Shown piece by piece: positions 1-7,207 of a DNA stretch of 64,000 nucleotides; the stretch's first letter is position 1, and each line of letters begins with the position of its first letter. The notes under the pieces are model-generated. The model was not told where the DNA came from. It was given only the letters and a program-made list of their open reading frames with translations, and did no database searches. The position numbers and the translations under genes were made by a program. Source of the DNA: JAJPIG01 sp035531675 (GTDB lineage Bacteria; Desulfobacterota; Binatia; Binatales; Binataceae); assembly GCA_035531675.1 (NCBI GenBank), contig DATKSL010000002.1:102320-166319 (forward strand), in the 5' to 3' direction.

Positions 1-2
1 CG

Positions 3-632
3 GGCTGGACGATCGCGACGCGCGACGGTAGCACGATCGAGGCCGCCGCGGTGATCTGCGCGGCGCCCGCCTACGTCGCGGCGCGGCTGGTGAAAGGTTC
101 GATCCCGCCGCTGTCCCGCGCGTTGGCGGAAATCGAATATGCTTCGAGCGCGACGGTTAATCTCGCTTACGACGCCGGCGCGCTGGGCGCTCTGCCCGAC
201 GGCTTCGGCGTGCTTATGCCGGCCATCGAACGCCGGCGCGTCGCGGCGTTCAGCTTTTCCAGTCTGAAGTTCCTCAACCGCGCGCCGGACGGCAAATTCC
301 TGATGCGCGCATTCGTCGGCGGGGCGCTCAACCCCGAGCTGATGCGCCTGGAAGCCGAGGCGATGGTCGACGTGGTGCGCGAAGAGCTGCGCGACCTGCT
401 CGGCATCCGCACCGCGCCGCTGTTCACTCACGTCTGGCGCTGGCTCGATTCGATGCCGCAGTACAAGCTCGGCCATCTCGAACGGGTCGCCGCGATCGAG
501 GCACAAACCGCCGAGCTGGCGGGCTTCGCGCTGGCCGGCGCAGCCTACCGGGGCGTCGGCATCCCGGATTGCGTGCGCAGCGGCAAGCTCGCCGCCGAAC
601 TGGTCTTCTCACAGCTCGCGCCGCGGGACTAG
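3..632 (+). CDS. Protoporphyrinogen oxidase (HemG/HemY type), C-terminal part
   Basis: The gene enters from outside the window; the open frame runs from base 3 to a TAG at 630-632, giving about 209 residues. The product resembles the C-terminal half of FAD-dependent protoporphyrinogen IX oxidases. Seen: ICAAPAY and VWRWLDSMPQY segments and a closing GIGxPDCVRSG-type block (VGIPDCVRSGKLAAELV), which in this amine-oxidase-like superfamily forms the last FAD contact. The family oxidises protoporphyrinogen IX to protoporphyrin IX in haem synthesis. A related FAD-dependent desaturase cannot be excluded because the N-terminal Rossmann motif is missing. dinB follows 62 bases downstream on the same strand. 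Confidence 0.75.
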   Translation, partial: GWTIATRDGSTIEAAAVICAAPAYVAARLVKGSIPPLSRALAEIEYASSATVNLAYDAGALGALPDGFGVLMPAIERRRVAAFSFSSLKFLNRAPDGKFLMRAFVGGALNPELMRLEAEAMVDVVREELRDLLGIRTAPLFTHVWRWLDSMPQYKLGHLERVAAIEAQTAELAGFALAGAAYRGVGIPDCVRSGKLAAELVFSQLAPRD

Positions 633-694
633 CATTGGGATCCGATGGGCGTCGCCGCGCGCACCCTCAAACCGGCGGCGGTGCTGGCGACGCT

Positions 695-1951
695 ATGGCT
701 CCGCAGGTATCGAACACGCTTGACGATTCGACCGCATGGCCGCGGGTAATCGCCCATGCCGACCTCGACGCTTTCTACGCCTCGGTCGAGATGCTCGATA
801 ATCCGGAGCTGCGCGGCAAGCCGGTGATCGTCGGCGGCAGCAGCCTGCGCGGCGTGGTCAGCTCGGCGTCGTACGAGGCGCGGGTCTTCGGCGTCCATTC
901 CGCGATGCCCACGGCGCAGGCGAAGAAATTATGTCCCCAGGGGATCTTCGTGCGCGGCCGGATGGCGCGTTACGGTGAGCTGTCGCGCGCCGTGCGCGAG
1001 GTCTTCGAACAATTCAGCCCGCTGGTCGAACCGCTCTCGCTCGACGAGGCGTTTCTGGATTTGAGCGGCACCCAGCGCCTGCTCGGCCCGCCGATCGAGG
1101 TGGCGCGCGCGCTCAAGCGCCGGGTGCGCGAGACCACCGGGCTGACGATTTCGGTCGGCGTCGCGCCGATCAAGATGGCGGCCAAAATTCTGAGCGATAT
1201 GTCCAAGCCCGACGGCCTGCTGGTGCTCGGTCCCGAGCAGGTGCTGGCGTTCCTGGAGCCGCTGCCGGTGGAGCGATTATGGGGCGTCGGCCGGGTCACG
1301 CTGGCGCATCTCAACCACGCCGGCATCAGCACCATCGGCGAGCTGGCGCGCTTCGATCCGGCCCGGCTTAGAAGCCAGTTCGGCTCGTTCGGAGCGCATC
1401 TGTATGAACTCGCCAACGGCCGCGACCCGCGCCCGGTAATCGGCGATTGGGCGCGGAAATCCTACGGCGAAGAGTCGACCTTCGAACACGACCATGGCCT
1501 GGACTCGCTGGAGTTGCGGCGCGTGCTGATTGCCCACGGCGAAGCGCTGGGGCGCCGCTTGCGCGCCGACCAGGTGCGCGCGCGCACTATCACCCTCAAG
1601 CTGAAGCTCGCCCGGCCGCTCGGTGGCGGACGTTATCCGCTGTTGACGCGCAGTCTTTCGATTGATTCGGCGACCGACGATGGCGCTGCGATCACCCGCG
1701 TCGCGATCGAGTTGATCGCGCGCGTGAAGGTGGATGAGAAGGTGCGGTTGGCGGGCGTCCAAGTCCATAACCTGGAGCGCGCCGACCCGCGCCAGCTCGG
1801 TCTGTTCGATCCCGCCGCCGCGCGCGAGGGCGTCAGACGGAGCCGCCTCAACCGCGCGCTCGACGAGGTTACGCGCCGCTTCGGCGCGGAGGCGGTTACA
1901 CGCGGTCTCGCTCACGCGGAGCGCGCTGCTCCGACCCGCCGTATCAAGTGA
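695..1951 (+). CDS. dinB: DNA polymerase IV (Y-family translesion polymerase)
   Basis: A 418-residue Y-family polymerase. Seen in order: HADLDAFYASVE (first metal-binding acidic block), SLDEAFLDLSG (the catalytic D-E pair), GVAPIKMAAKILSDMSKPDG (thumb and helix-hairpin-helix region) and a C-terminal little-finger domain. ATG 695 is preferred because homology begins about 20 residues after it and upstream in-frame codons overlap the preceding gene. The family copies past damaged DNA in the cytoplasm with low fidelity. It is longer than the 351-residue E. coli protein, mostly by its C-terminal tail; no obvious beta-clamp motif was verified. No LexA-like operator was recognised upstream. Confidence 0.93.
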   Translation: MAPQVSNTLDDSTAWPRVIAHADLDAFYASVEMLDNPELRGKPVIVGGSSLRGVVSSASYEARVFGVHSAMPTAQAKKLCPQGIFVRGRMARYGELSRAVREVFEQFSPLVEPLSLDEAFLDLSGTQRLLGPPIEVARALKRRVRETTGLTISVGVAPIKMAAKILSDMSKPDGLLVLGPEQVLAFLEPLPVERLWGVGRVTLAHLNHAGISTIGELARFDPARLRSQFGSFGAHLYELANGRDPRPVIGDWARKSYGEESTFEHDHGLDSLELRRVLIAHGEALGRRLRADQVRARTITLKLKLARPLGGGRYPLLTRSLSIDSATDDGAAITRVAIELIARVKVDEKVRLAGVQVHNLERADPRQLGLFDPAAAREGVRRSRLNRALDEVTRRFGAEAVTRGLAHAERAAPTRRIK

Positions 1952-2003
1952 TCGGCCCGAAGCGGCCGGATACTGCGGCTCTATCGATCTCCGCCGCTCG
2001 GAG

Positions 2004-2189
2004 CTAGCGATAAAAGCTCAGGATGAAGCTGCGCAGCGTCGGCCTGAAGACCAGGATGAAGCCGCCCACTCCGAGACCCGCGCCAAGCGCGGTAACCATC
2101 GCCTCCTGGGCGAAAGCGCCCACCAAGATAGCCGCAGCAGCAACGCCCAGCATTCCCGCGCTGGTAGCGGGTGTCATGTATCTCGACAT
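2004..2189 (-). CDS. Small two-helix membrane protein, unknown function
   Basis: A 61-residue protein with two hydrophobic stretches (about residues 12-26 and 33-49) and a short basic end (RPTLRSFILSFYR). The start at 2189 is favoured over a GTG at 2198 because a strong GGAGGT Shine-Dalgarno lies at the right distance only for the ATG. The gene is convergent with dinB. No family was recognised, and the prediction rests on the ribosome-binding site and the coherent membrane topology. Confidence 0.6.
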   Translation of the reverse strand: MSRYMTPATSAGMLGVAAAAILVGAFAQEAMVTALGAGLGVGGFILVFRPTLRSFILSFYR

Positions 2190-2399
2190 CGCCGTCACCT
2201 CCTACCCCCTCACCGGCGAGCCGCGTTGCCACGACCCGCCGCCCACGATCCAGATAAGCAAGAGGCGGGCCCGCAGATGATGATTAATTCCCCGGCTTTG
2301 GACGCTTATTACCACGAAATACGTGATGCCGTTTTGCATCGCGCGCGTTGCCGAACAACATCCGGCGCGCGGGGGCGATAGCAAGTTGGCGCAGCTAAG

Positions 2400-2585
2400 C
2401 TAAATTACGTCGTTGCAAGTACGCATAAAGCCGCATCGGAGGCACCAGTACTTGCAGTGTCCCATCGGACGCATCGGCGCGCCGCAGGCGTCGCAAGCGA
2501 CGGCCGAGGTATCGACCGGCGCGCGTTGATCGGAATCGATGGTTTCAATCTCCGGATGCTTCGATCGGTCGCTCCCCACCGCCAT
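2400..2585 (-). CDS. Small zinc-ribbon-like protein
   Basis: A 61-residue protein. The last 30 residues hold four cysteines in two pairs (CDACG, then CLRCG with a nearby tryptophan), a zinc-ribbon arrangement. A GGAGGAG sequence overlaps an earlier ATG at 2591 and is ideally spaced for ATG 2585, so 2585 is chosen. A longer frame continues upstream to 2795 but has no sign of being translated. The acidic N-terminal half looks disordered. Function unknown; a DNA-, RNA- or protein-binding role would be typical of such ribbons. Confidence 0.55.
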   Translation of the reverse strand: MAVGSDRSKHPEIETIDSDQRAPVDTSAVACDACGAPMRPMGHCKYWCLRCGFMRTCNDVI

Positions 2586-2834
2586 CGTCATCTCCTCCCG
2601 CCGCGCCTCGATTCTGCGCCGGTCGCGCGAAAATTTCCATAATCCGATTACGCTCGGATGCGCGCCGGCGCCGCTGGCCGACGGATCAGGCGTAGCGACC
2701 GTAGCCGCTCGCACCGACGCGACGCGGTGGGCGATTTTTTCGCTGACGCGCGGAGGCTGTGCTACAAAGTTGCGAGCGATGATAAGCTCGCGCAACCCGG
2801 TGAAAGATCATCACCATCACGGAGAGAGAGGCCG

Positions 2835-3470
2835 ATGGCTGATTTCGAGGTAAAGCTGGAGTCCACCGCACTGGTAAACGTCGACATGCAGAATTGCTTC
2901 GTGGAGAATTCGCCGTTCGCGGCGCCGCGGGCGCAGGAAATTCTGCCGCGTATCAACCGGCTCGCTGAGGTATGCCGGCGCAACGGCGCGCTGGTCATCC
3001 ATACCCTGCATGTGGTGCGCTCCGACGGCAGCAATATCGGCGTGATGGGAGAGCTTATCCCGGCGGTCCGCGAAGGGGTCATCAGCAAGGGCAATCCGCA
3101 GGCCGAGTTGCATCACGGGGTAGTGGTCGAACGCGACGATATCATGCTTGAGAAGCCGCGCTACGGCGCCTTCCATGGCACCGACCTGGAGCTGATCCTG
3201 CGCGACCGCGGCATCGACACGCTGATCATCACCGGCATCGCCACCAATGTGTGCTGCGAGACCACCGCGCGCGAGGCCGCCGTTCGCGACTTCCACGTGT
3301 TCTTCCTGAGCGACGCCACCGCCACCAGCGGCATCGGCGAGCTGACCGCCGATGAGGTGCAGCGGGCGACCTGCGCCACGCTCGGCAAACGCTTTGCCCA
3401 AGTGCTGACCACCGATGAGATGTTGGCGAAGATCGAGGGGGCCGCGCGCTCCCGGCCGGCCAAGAACTAA
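2835..3470 (+). CDS. Isochorismatase-family cysteine hydrolase
   Basis: A 211-residue cytoplasmic hydrolase of the isochorismatase/nicotinamidase superfamily. Seen: the catalytic triad Asp17 (NVDMQNCF), Lys107 (LEKPRYGAF) and Cys140 (TGIATNVCCETT), plus the cis-peptide loop before the cysteine. ATG 2835 follows a purine-rich GGAGAGAG sequence at proper spacing, and the family homology begins a few residues in. The superfamily hydrolyses C-N or ether bonds of small amides such as N-carbamoylsarcosine, ureidoacrylate or nicotinamide; the substrate cannot be read from the sequence. Transcription ends at the hairpin 64 bases downstream. Confidence 0.85.
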   Translation: MADFEVKLESTALVNVDMQNCFVENSPFAAPRAQEILPRINRLAEVCRRNGALVIHTLHVVRSDGSNIGVMGELIPAVREGVISKGNPQAELHHGVVVERDDIMLEKPRYGAFHGTDLELILRDRGIDTLIITGIATNVCCETTAREAAVRDFHVFFLSDATATSGIGELTADEVQRATCATLGKRFAQVLTTDEMLAKIEGAARSRPAKN

Positions 3471-3533
3471 TCTCGGCCTTTTATTATCTCGAACCCACCC
3501 CGTTCACCGGAACTGTTCTGACAGCGACGAGGA

Positions 3534-3569
3534 TCTGATGCCCAATTACTGGGCATCGGACCTTTTTTT
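3534..3569 (+). terminator. Rho-independent terminator after the cysteine hydrolase
   Basis: A perfect 8-bp stem (GATGCCCA / TGGGCATC) with an ATTAC loop, extended by three further pairs, is followed by seven consecutive T residues. It separates the hydrolase from the nitrogen cluster downstream. Confidence 0.88.
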
Positions 3570-3838
3570 GAGCAATTGCCCTCTACCTCGAGAGGCTCTG
3601 CCGACACTCCGGCATGACTCACCTAAGACTGGATGTGTGATGGATATTACGTCCATTACCGAGTCTCAGAGCCCCATCTGTGGCGCTTTTCCGAGCCATC
3701 TTTCGCTGATGGCATAGACGTTGCTCCCCCCGCAAAGCGTTTCCAAGAACGCGGAAGCCTGAACCGTCGCGACGGTGCTGGTCCGGCCTGCGAGGGAGGG
3801 GCTTCGTTGTCAATCCACAATGGAGGTCTGATTGCTGA
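3570..3838 (+). other. Upstream region of the ammonium-transport cluster
   Basis: No convincing gene was found here. The stretch holds a sigma-54-type promoter at 3710-3725 and two dyads that could bind regulators: CTCT/AGAG near 3581-3594 and ATGGA/TCCAT near 3640-3657. Neither dyad resembles the enteric NtrC site (TGCACC).. The position between a terminator and the first small gene of the cluster fits a control region. Confidence 0.5.
3710..3725 (+). promoter_or_regulatory. Sigma-54 (RpoN) promoter for the amt/PII cluster
   Basis: The sequence TGGCAT-AGACG-TTGCT matches the -24/-12 consensus TGGCAC-N5-TTGCW, with exactly 10 bases between the invariant GG (3711-3712) and GC (3723-3724). Expected transcription start is near 3736, about 100 bases before the first small gene. 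In this context (ammonium transporter, PII), NtrC/RpoN control is the established theme; the activator sites were not identified. Confidence 0.72.
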
Positions 3839-4015
3839 ATGGGTGCGAATAAGCAACAGGGGTGGTCGCTACTCCTTTTCCTGGTGGGCTTTACGTCCCT
3901 GCCGGCCGGTCTTTTCGACCTGGGACCAATCTTCACGATTATCGGAGTGGTGTGCCTGATCGTGGCGTCGGTTTGGTTTTACCGAATCAAGCCGCTCGAA
4001 AATTTGCAGCCTTAG
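3839..4015 (+). CDS. Tiny two-helix membrane protein, first gene of the nitrogen cluster
   Basis: A 58-residue protein: a short charged N-terminus (MGANKQQGW), one hydrophobic helix (about residues 10-24), a Pro/Gly/Asp turn (SLPAGLFDLGP) and a second helix (about residues 31-47) ending YRIKPLENLQP. A GGAGG sequence lies 12 bases before the ATG, a little far but credible. It starts about 100 bases after the sigma-54 promoter and precedes another tiny membrane protein and amt. No known family was recognised. A membrane accessory of the ammonium transporter is only an inference from context. Confidence 0.6.
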   Translation: MGANKQQGWSLLLFLVGFTSLPAGLFDLGPIFTIIGVVCLIVASVWFYRIKPLENLQP

Positions 4016-4101
4016 CATAAGCCGGACACCGGGTAAGCCGGTCGTGGCCGGCCGGGCGCTTAGCGGCGCCGGTCGCAGCCGAATCTAGTGGGGAGAGAAA
4101 T

Positions 4102-4281
4102 ATGAGAATTGTCGGTCTTTTGGTTTGCGTGCTGGGCTGGTTCATAGCCGTCCTCAGCGTGAAGGTTCCGGGGGTCTATCTGCAACTGCTGATCGCCCTG
4201 GCGGGATTCATTATCGCCGGCTACGGCGCACTCGGAATCATGAACCGCGCTCATCTCAAGAATGCCATCTGGAAGGCCTGA
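4102..4281 (+). CDS. Tiny two-helix membrane protein next to amt
   Basis: A 59-residue protein with two membrane helices (about residues 3-20 and 26-45) joined by KVPGVY and ending in a basic tail (NRAHLKNAIWKA), suggesting both ends face the cytoplasm. A GGGGAGAG Shine-Dalgarno precedes the ATG. It ends only 11 bases before the amt ATG, so co-translation is likely. It shows no clear sequence relationship to the other small membrane proteins here. Function unknown. Confidence 0.68.
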   Translation: MRIVGLLVCVLGWFIAVLSVKVPGVYLQLLIALAGFIIAGYGALGIMNRAHLKNAIWKA

Positions 4282-4292
4282 GGAAACCGAAG

Positions 4293-6011
4293 ATGCTGAT
4301 ACGGATAAATCGTGTCCGCCGCCGACTTGGCATGTTGACGGCTCTGTTTCTGGCCAGCGCGTGGCTGCTGCCGACCTCAATCGCGCTGGCGCAGGCGCCT
4401 GCTCCGGCGGCCTCGCCGGCCGCGGCCGCGGCTCCGGCGGCGCCGTCCAAACCGATCACCACCGGTGATATCAAGGCCATCAGCGGACCGACGGACGCCC
4501 AGCAGGCAGCCGGCGATCCGGGCGGCACCATCACCGGCACCGTCAAGGATATCCCGGTCACCGATACCAAGGCGGGGCTCAGTCTGGCTGACGTGGTGAA
4601 CACGGTCGGTCAGAATCGAATCGCGATCAACCTGGTATGGACCCTGATCACCGGCTACCTGGTCATGTTCATGCAGGCCGGCTTCGCCGCGGTCGAGACC
4701 GGCTTGTGCCGCGCGAAGAACGCCAATCACACCTTCATGATGAACTTCATGGTGTATGGCCTGGGTCTGTTCGCATACTGGGTGATGGGGTTCGCGCTGC
4801 AGCAGGGAGGATGCGCGCCGAACGGCAACCTCGGAGGGCTGAGTCCGCTCAACTCTGAGTTCGTGTTCCATTTTATCGGCGGCAAGCCCTGGGGGCTGTT
4901 TGGCGAGCGCGGGTTTTTCCTGTCCGGCACCACCTACGACGTCGGCATAGCGGTGATGTTCCTGTTCCAGATGGTGTTCATGGACACCGCTGCGACCATC
5001 GTTACCGGGGCCGCGGCCGAGCGCTGGAAGTTCCTGGCCTTCTGCATCTCCAGCATGTTTATCGCCGCGATTACCTATCCGCTTTATGCCAACTGGGCAT
5101 GGGGCGGTGGCTGGACTTCGCAGCTCGGCGTCAACTATGGACTCGGGCACGGCTATTGCGACTTCGCCGGCTCAGGCGTGGTGCACGCCGTCGGCGGCAT
5201 AACAGCGCTCGCCGTTGCGATGATCGTCGGGCCGCGGATCGGAAAGTTTACCAAGAGCGGCAAACCGAATCCGATGCCGGGGCATGACATGACGATGGTG
5301 CTCATCGGCTGCTTCATCCTGGCCTTCGGCTGGTTCGGATTTAATCCCGGCAGCACGCTGGGCGCCTCGGGCAACGGCAGCCTGCGCATCGGTCTGATTG
5401 CAGTCGATACGATGCTGGCGGGCTGCACCGGCTCGATTGCCACGCTGCTCTACATGTGGATACGCTTCGGCAAGCCCGATGCTTCGATGGCCGGCAACGG
5501 TCTGCTGGCGGGGCTGGTGGCGATCACTGCACCAAGCGGCTTCGTCAACACCGTGGGCGCCGCGATCATCGGCTTCGCGGCCGGCATGATCGTCTGCCTG
5601 AGCGTCGAATTCGTCGAGCGCCGGCTCAAGATCGACGACCCGGTCGGCGCCATCTCGGTGCACGGGACGTGCGGGTTGTGGGGGGTTATTTCGGTGGGGC
5701 TGTTCGCGGACGGCACCAGCAACTACGGCGGCAGCTGGAACGGCGTCAACGGCTCGGTCACGGGTTTGTTCTACGGCGACCCGAGCCAGTTGGTAGCCCA
5801 GCTAATCGCCTGCGCGACGCTGATCGGCATCATCTTCAGCCTCTCCTATGTCGTCAATTGGCTGGTCGACGTGGTGGTTGGACAGCGCGTCAGCGCTCAC
5901 AGCGAACTCGAGGGTCTGGACTTGCCGGAGATGGGCGCGCTTGGCTATCCGGAGTTCCAGCTTGTAACCGCCGGACTCGGCCGCTCGATGGAAGTGACCG
6001 CGGCGGAATGA
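4293..6011 (+). CDS. amt: Ammonium transporter (Amt/MEP/Rh family)
   Basis: A 572-residue inner-membrane ammonium channel. Residues 1-34 look like a signal peptide, followed by an Ala/Pro-rich periplasmic stretch to about residue 105 and then the 11-helix Amt core. Seen: Asp290 and His298 in DFAGSGVVHAVGG and His457 in SVHGTCGLWG, the conserved Asp and twin histidines of the conduction pore, and a C-terminal tail ending EMGALGYPEF that in AmtB contacts PII. ATG 4293 is chosen because it starts the signal peptide directly. The roughly 70-residue Ala/Pro linker after the signal peptide is longer than in E. coli AmtB. A PII gene lies 0.8 kb downstream. Confidence 0.96.
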   Translation: MLIRINRVRRRLGMLTALFLASAWLLPTSIALAQAPAPAASPAAAAAPAAPSKPITTGDIKAISGPTDAQQAAGDPGGTITGTVKDIPVTDTKAGLSLADVVNTVGQNRIAINLVWTLITGYLVMFMQAGFAAVETGLCRAKNANHTFMMNFMVYGLGLFAYWVMGFALQQGGCAPNGNLGGLSPLNSEFVFHFIGGKPWGLFGERGFFLSGTTYDVGIAVMFLFQMVFMDTAATIVTGAAAERWKFLAFCISSMFIAAITYPLYANWAWGGGWTSQLGVNYGLGHGYCDFAGSGVVHAVGGITALAVAMIVGPRIGKFTKSGKPNPMPGHDMTMVLIGCFILAFGWFGFNPGSTLGASGNGSLRIGLIAVDTMLAGCTGSIATLLYMWIRFGKPDASMAGNGLLAGLVAITAPSGFVNTVGAAIIGFAAGMIVCLSVEFVERRLKIDDPVGAISVHGTCGLWGVISVGLFADGTSNYGGSWNGVNGSVTGLFYGDPSQLVAQLIACATLIGIIFSLSYVVNWLVDVVVGQRVSAHSELEGLDLPEMGALGYPEFQLVTAGLGRSMEVTAAE

Positions 6012-6023
6012 TCCAGGGAGAAA

Positions 6024-6119
6024 ATGATGACCGGACAAATCGTATTTGCGATAGTGATGTTAATCGTCTTTGTCGGCTGGCAGTTTGTTAAGCCCGGGAA
6101 AAGTATCTTTGACAAGTAG
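6024..6119 (+). CDS. 31-residue single-helix membrane peptide
   Basis: ATG 6024 follows an AGGGAG Shine-Dalgarno only 12 bases after the amt stop. The peptide has one membrane helix (about residues 5-23) and ends PGKSIFDK. Its size recalls KdpF, the small stabilising subunit of the Kdp pump, but the sequence is not a recognisable KdpF. A helper peptide for Amt is a reasonable inference from position; nothing in the sequence proves it. Confidence 0.55.
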   Translation: MMTGQIVFAIVMLIVFVGWQFVKPGKSIFDK

Positions 6120-6127
6120 GCGGTGCG

Positions 6128-6622
6128 GTGGAAGCGATGGAGGCAACTGAAGGTTCGACGCTCGCGATGGACGGTAAACGACCCACCCCGATTGTACGCG
6201 ATGCGCATGCGCTGCTGGTGCGCGGCATCGATGCGCTGGAGCGCAGCCGCATCGAGGAGGCGGTGGGTCTGCTGCGCCAATCGGTGCAGCTCGATGACAA
6301 GTCGTTCTACGGGTATCTGGCGCTCGGCATCGCGCTGACCAAGGCGCTCCAGATACCCGCAGCCGAAGCGGCGCTGGAGACCGCCATCGCGCTCGAGCCG
6401 ACGAACTTTTACGCCCATCTGCGAATGGCGGAGCTGTTTCAACGCGTCGGCGTGCCGACCCGGGCCAGGGAAGAATTGCGCCTGGCGCTGGATCTGGCCG
6501 ATACCAGTGAGCAGAAAAAGATCGCTCGCGACCTGCTGGCGAGCGAGCAGCATCGCGATTCGCGCCGCGCCTGGCGGCCCGATTTCAGCAAGCTGTTGAG
6601 CAGGACGAGGCGCAAGGCATGA
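6128..6622 (+). CDS. TPR-repeat protein
   Basis: A 164-residue soluble protein with about three tetratricopeptide repeats between residues 25 and 125 (for example SFYGYLALGIALTKALQIPA, then an AEAALETAIALEP stretch and FYAHLRMAELFQRVG). The C-terminus is strongly basic (SRTRRKA). GTG 6128 is the first start; ATG 6137 is an alternative. TPR folds hold protein partners together. The gene lies between tiny membrane-protein genes in the amt cluster and its stop overlaps the next start (ATGA), indicating translational coupling. The partner is unknown. Confidence 0.8.
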   Translation: MEAMEATEGSTLAMDGKRPTPIVRDAHALLVRGIDALERSRIEEAVGLLRQSVQLDDKSFYGYLALGIALTKALQIPAAEAALETAIALEPTNFYAHLRMAELFQRVGVPTRAREELRLALDLADTSEQKKIARDLLASEQHRDSRRAWRPDFSKLLSRTRRKA

Positions 6623-6795
6623 TCAAATCGCCGTTAATGCCCCTGAGCAGATCGCGCTATATCGCACTGACCGTCGGCACCGGCGCGATGGGCCTGGTGA
6701 CCGCTATCTTTCTCGTTGGCGCCCCGCCGATACCAGCGGCGGTGGGAGTGGTACTCGCCGTGGCCTGGTTGATTTGGCGCTCTCCGGCCGCCTGA
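6619..6795 (+). CDS. Tiny two-helix membrane protein coupled to the TPR gene
   Basis: A 58-residue protein with two hydrophobic helices (about residues 14-33 and 37-53), a Gly/Pro-rich turn (VGAPPIPA) and a basic N-terminus (SRSRY). Its ATG overlaps the TGA of the TPR gene (ATGA at 6619-6622), a strong sign of real, coupled translation. The PII gene begins 30 bases downstream. No family recognised. Confidence 0.62.
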   Translation: MIKSPLMPLSRSRYIALTVGTGAMGLVTAIFLVGAPPIPAAVGVVLAVAWLIWRSPAA

Positions 6796-6825
6796 AGATA
6801 TCGAGCGGCACACAAGGAGTTCGGG

Positions 6826-7164
6826 ATGAAAAAGATTGAAGCTATCATCAAGCCCTTTACCCTCGACCCGGTAAAGCAGGAGCTGCAGAGTATCGGCATC
6901 AGCGGACTGACAGTCTACGAGGTAAAGGGCTTCGGCCGCCAAAAGGGTCACACCGAGATGTATCGGGGCTCGGAATACGTGGTCGACTTTTTGCCCAAGC
7001 TCAAGATTGAGCTGGTGGTCAAGGACGATCAGCTCACCGAGGCGCTCGAAGCGATTATGCTGAAGGCGCACACCGGAAAAATCGGCGACGGTAAAATCTT
7101 CGTCTCAGATCTGACCGATGTCATAAGGATCCGCACGCGGGAGCACGGCAACGACGCCATCTGA
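6826..7164 (+). CDS. glnK: PII nitrogen regulatory protein (GlnB/GlnK)
   Basis: A complete 112-residue PII trimer subunit. Seen: start MKKIEAIIKPF, the T-loop with Tyr51 (YRGSEYVVDFLPK), which is the uridylylation site in many Proteobacteria, and the C-loop GDGKIFVSDLTDVIRIRT, which binds ATP/ADP and 2-oxoglutarate. An AAGGAG sequence precedes the ATG. Close linkage to amt suggests a GlnK that plugs the ammonium channel when nitrogen is ample. It is also expected to sense 2-oxoglutarate for the cell. Confidence 0.96.
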   Translation: MKKIEAIIKPFTLDPVKQELQSIGISGLTVYEVKGFGRQKGHTEMYRGSEYVVDFLPKLKIELVVKDDQLTEALEAIMLKAHTGKIGDGKIFVSDLTDVIRIRTREHGNDAI

Positions 7165-7207
7165 GCGAGCGCGGCCTGATCGATTCTGAGTTTGCGCAGG
7201 GTTCGGG

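Noticed and set aside
6024..6119. KdpF identity for the 31-residue peptide
   Set aside because: Only the size and single helix match; there is no kdpABC nearby and the sequence does not fit the KdpF pattern.
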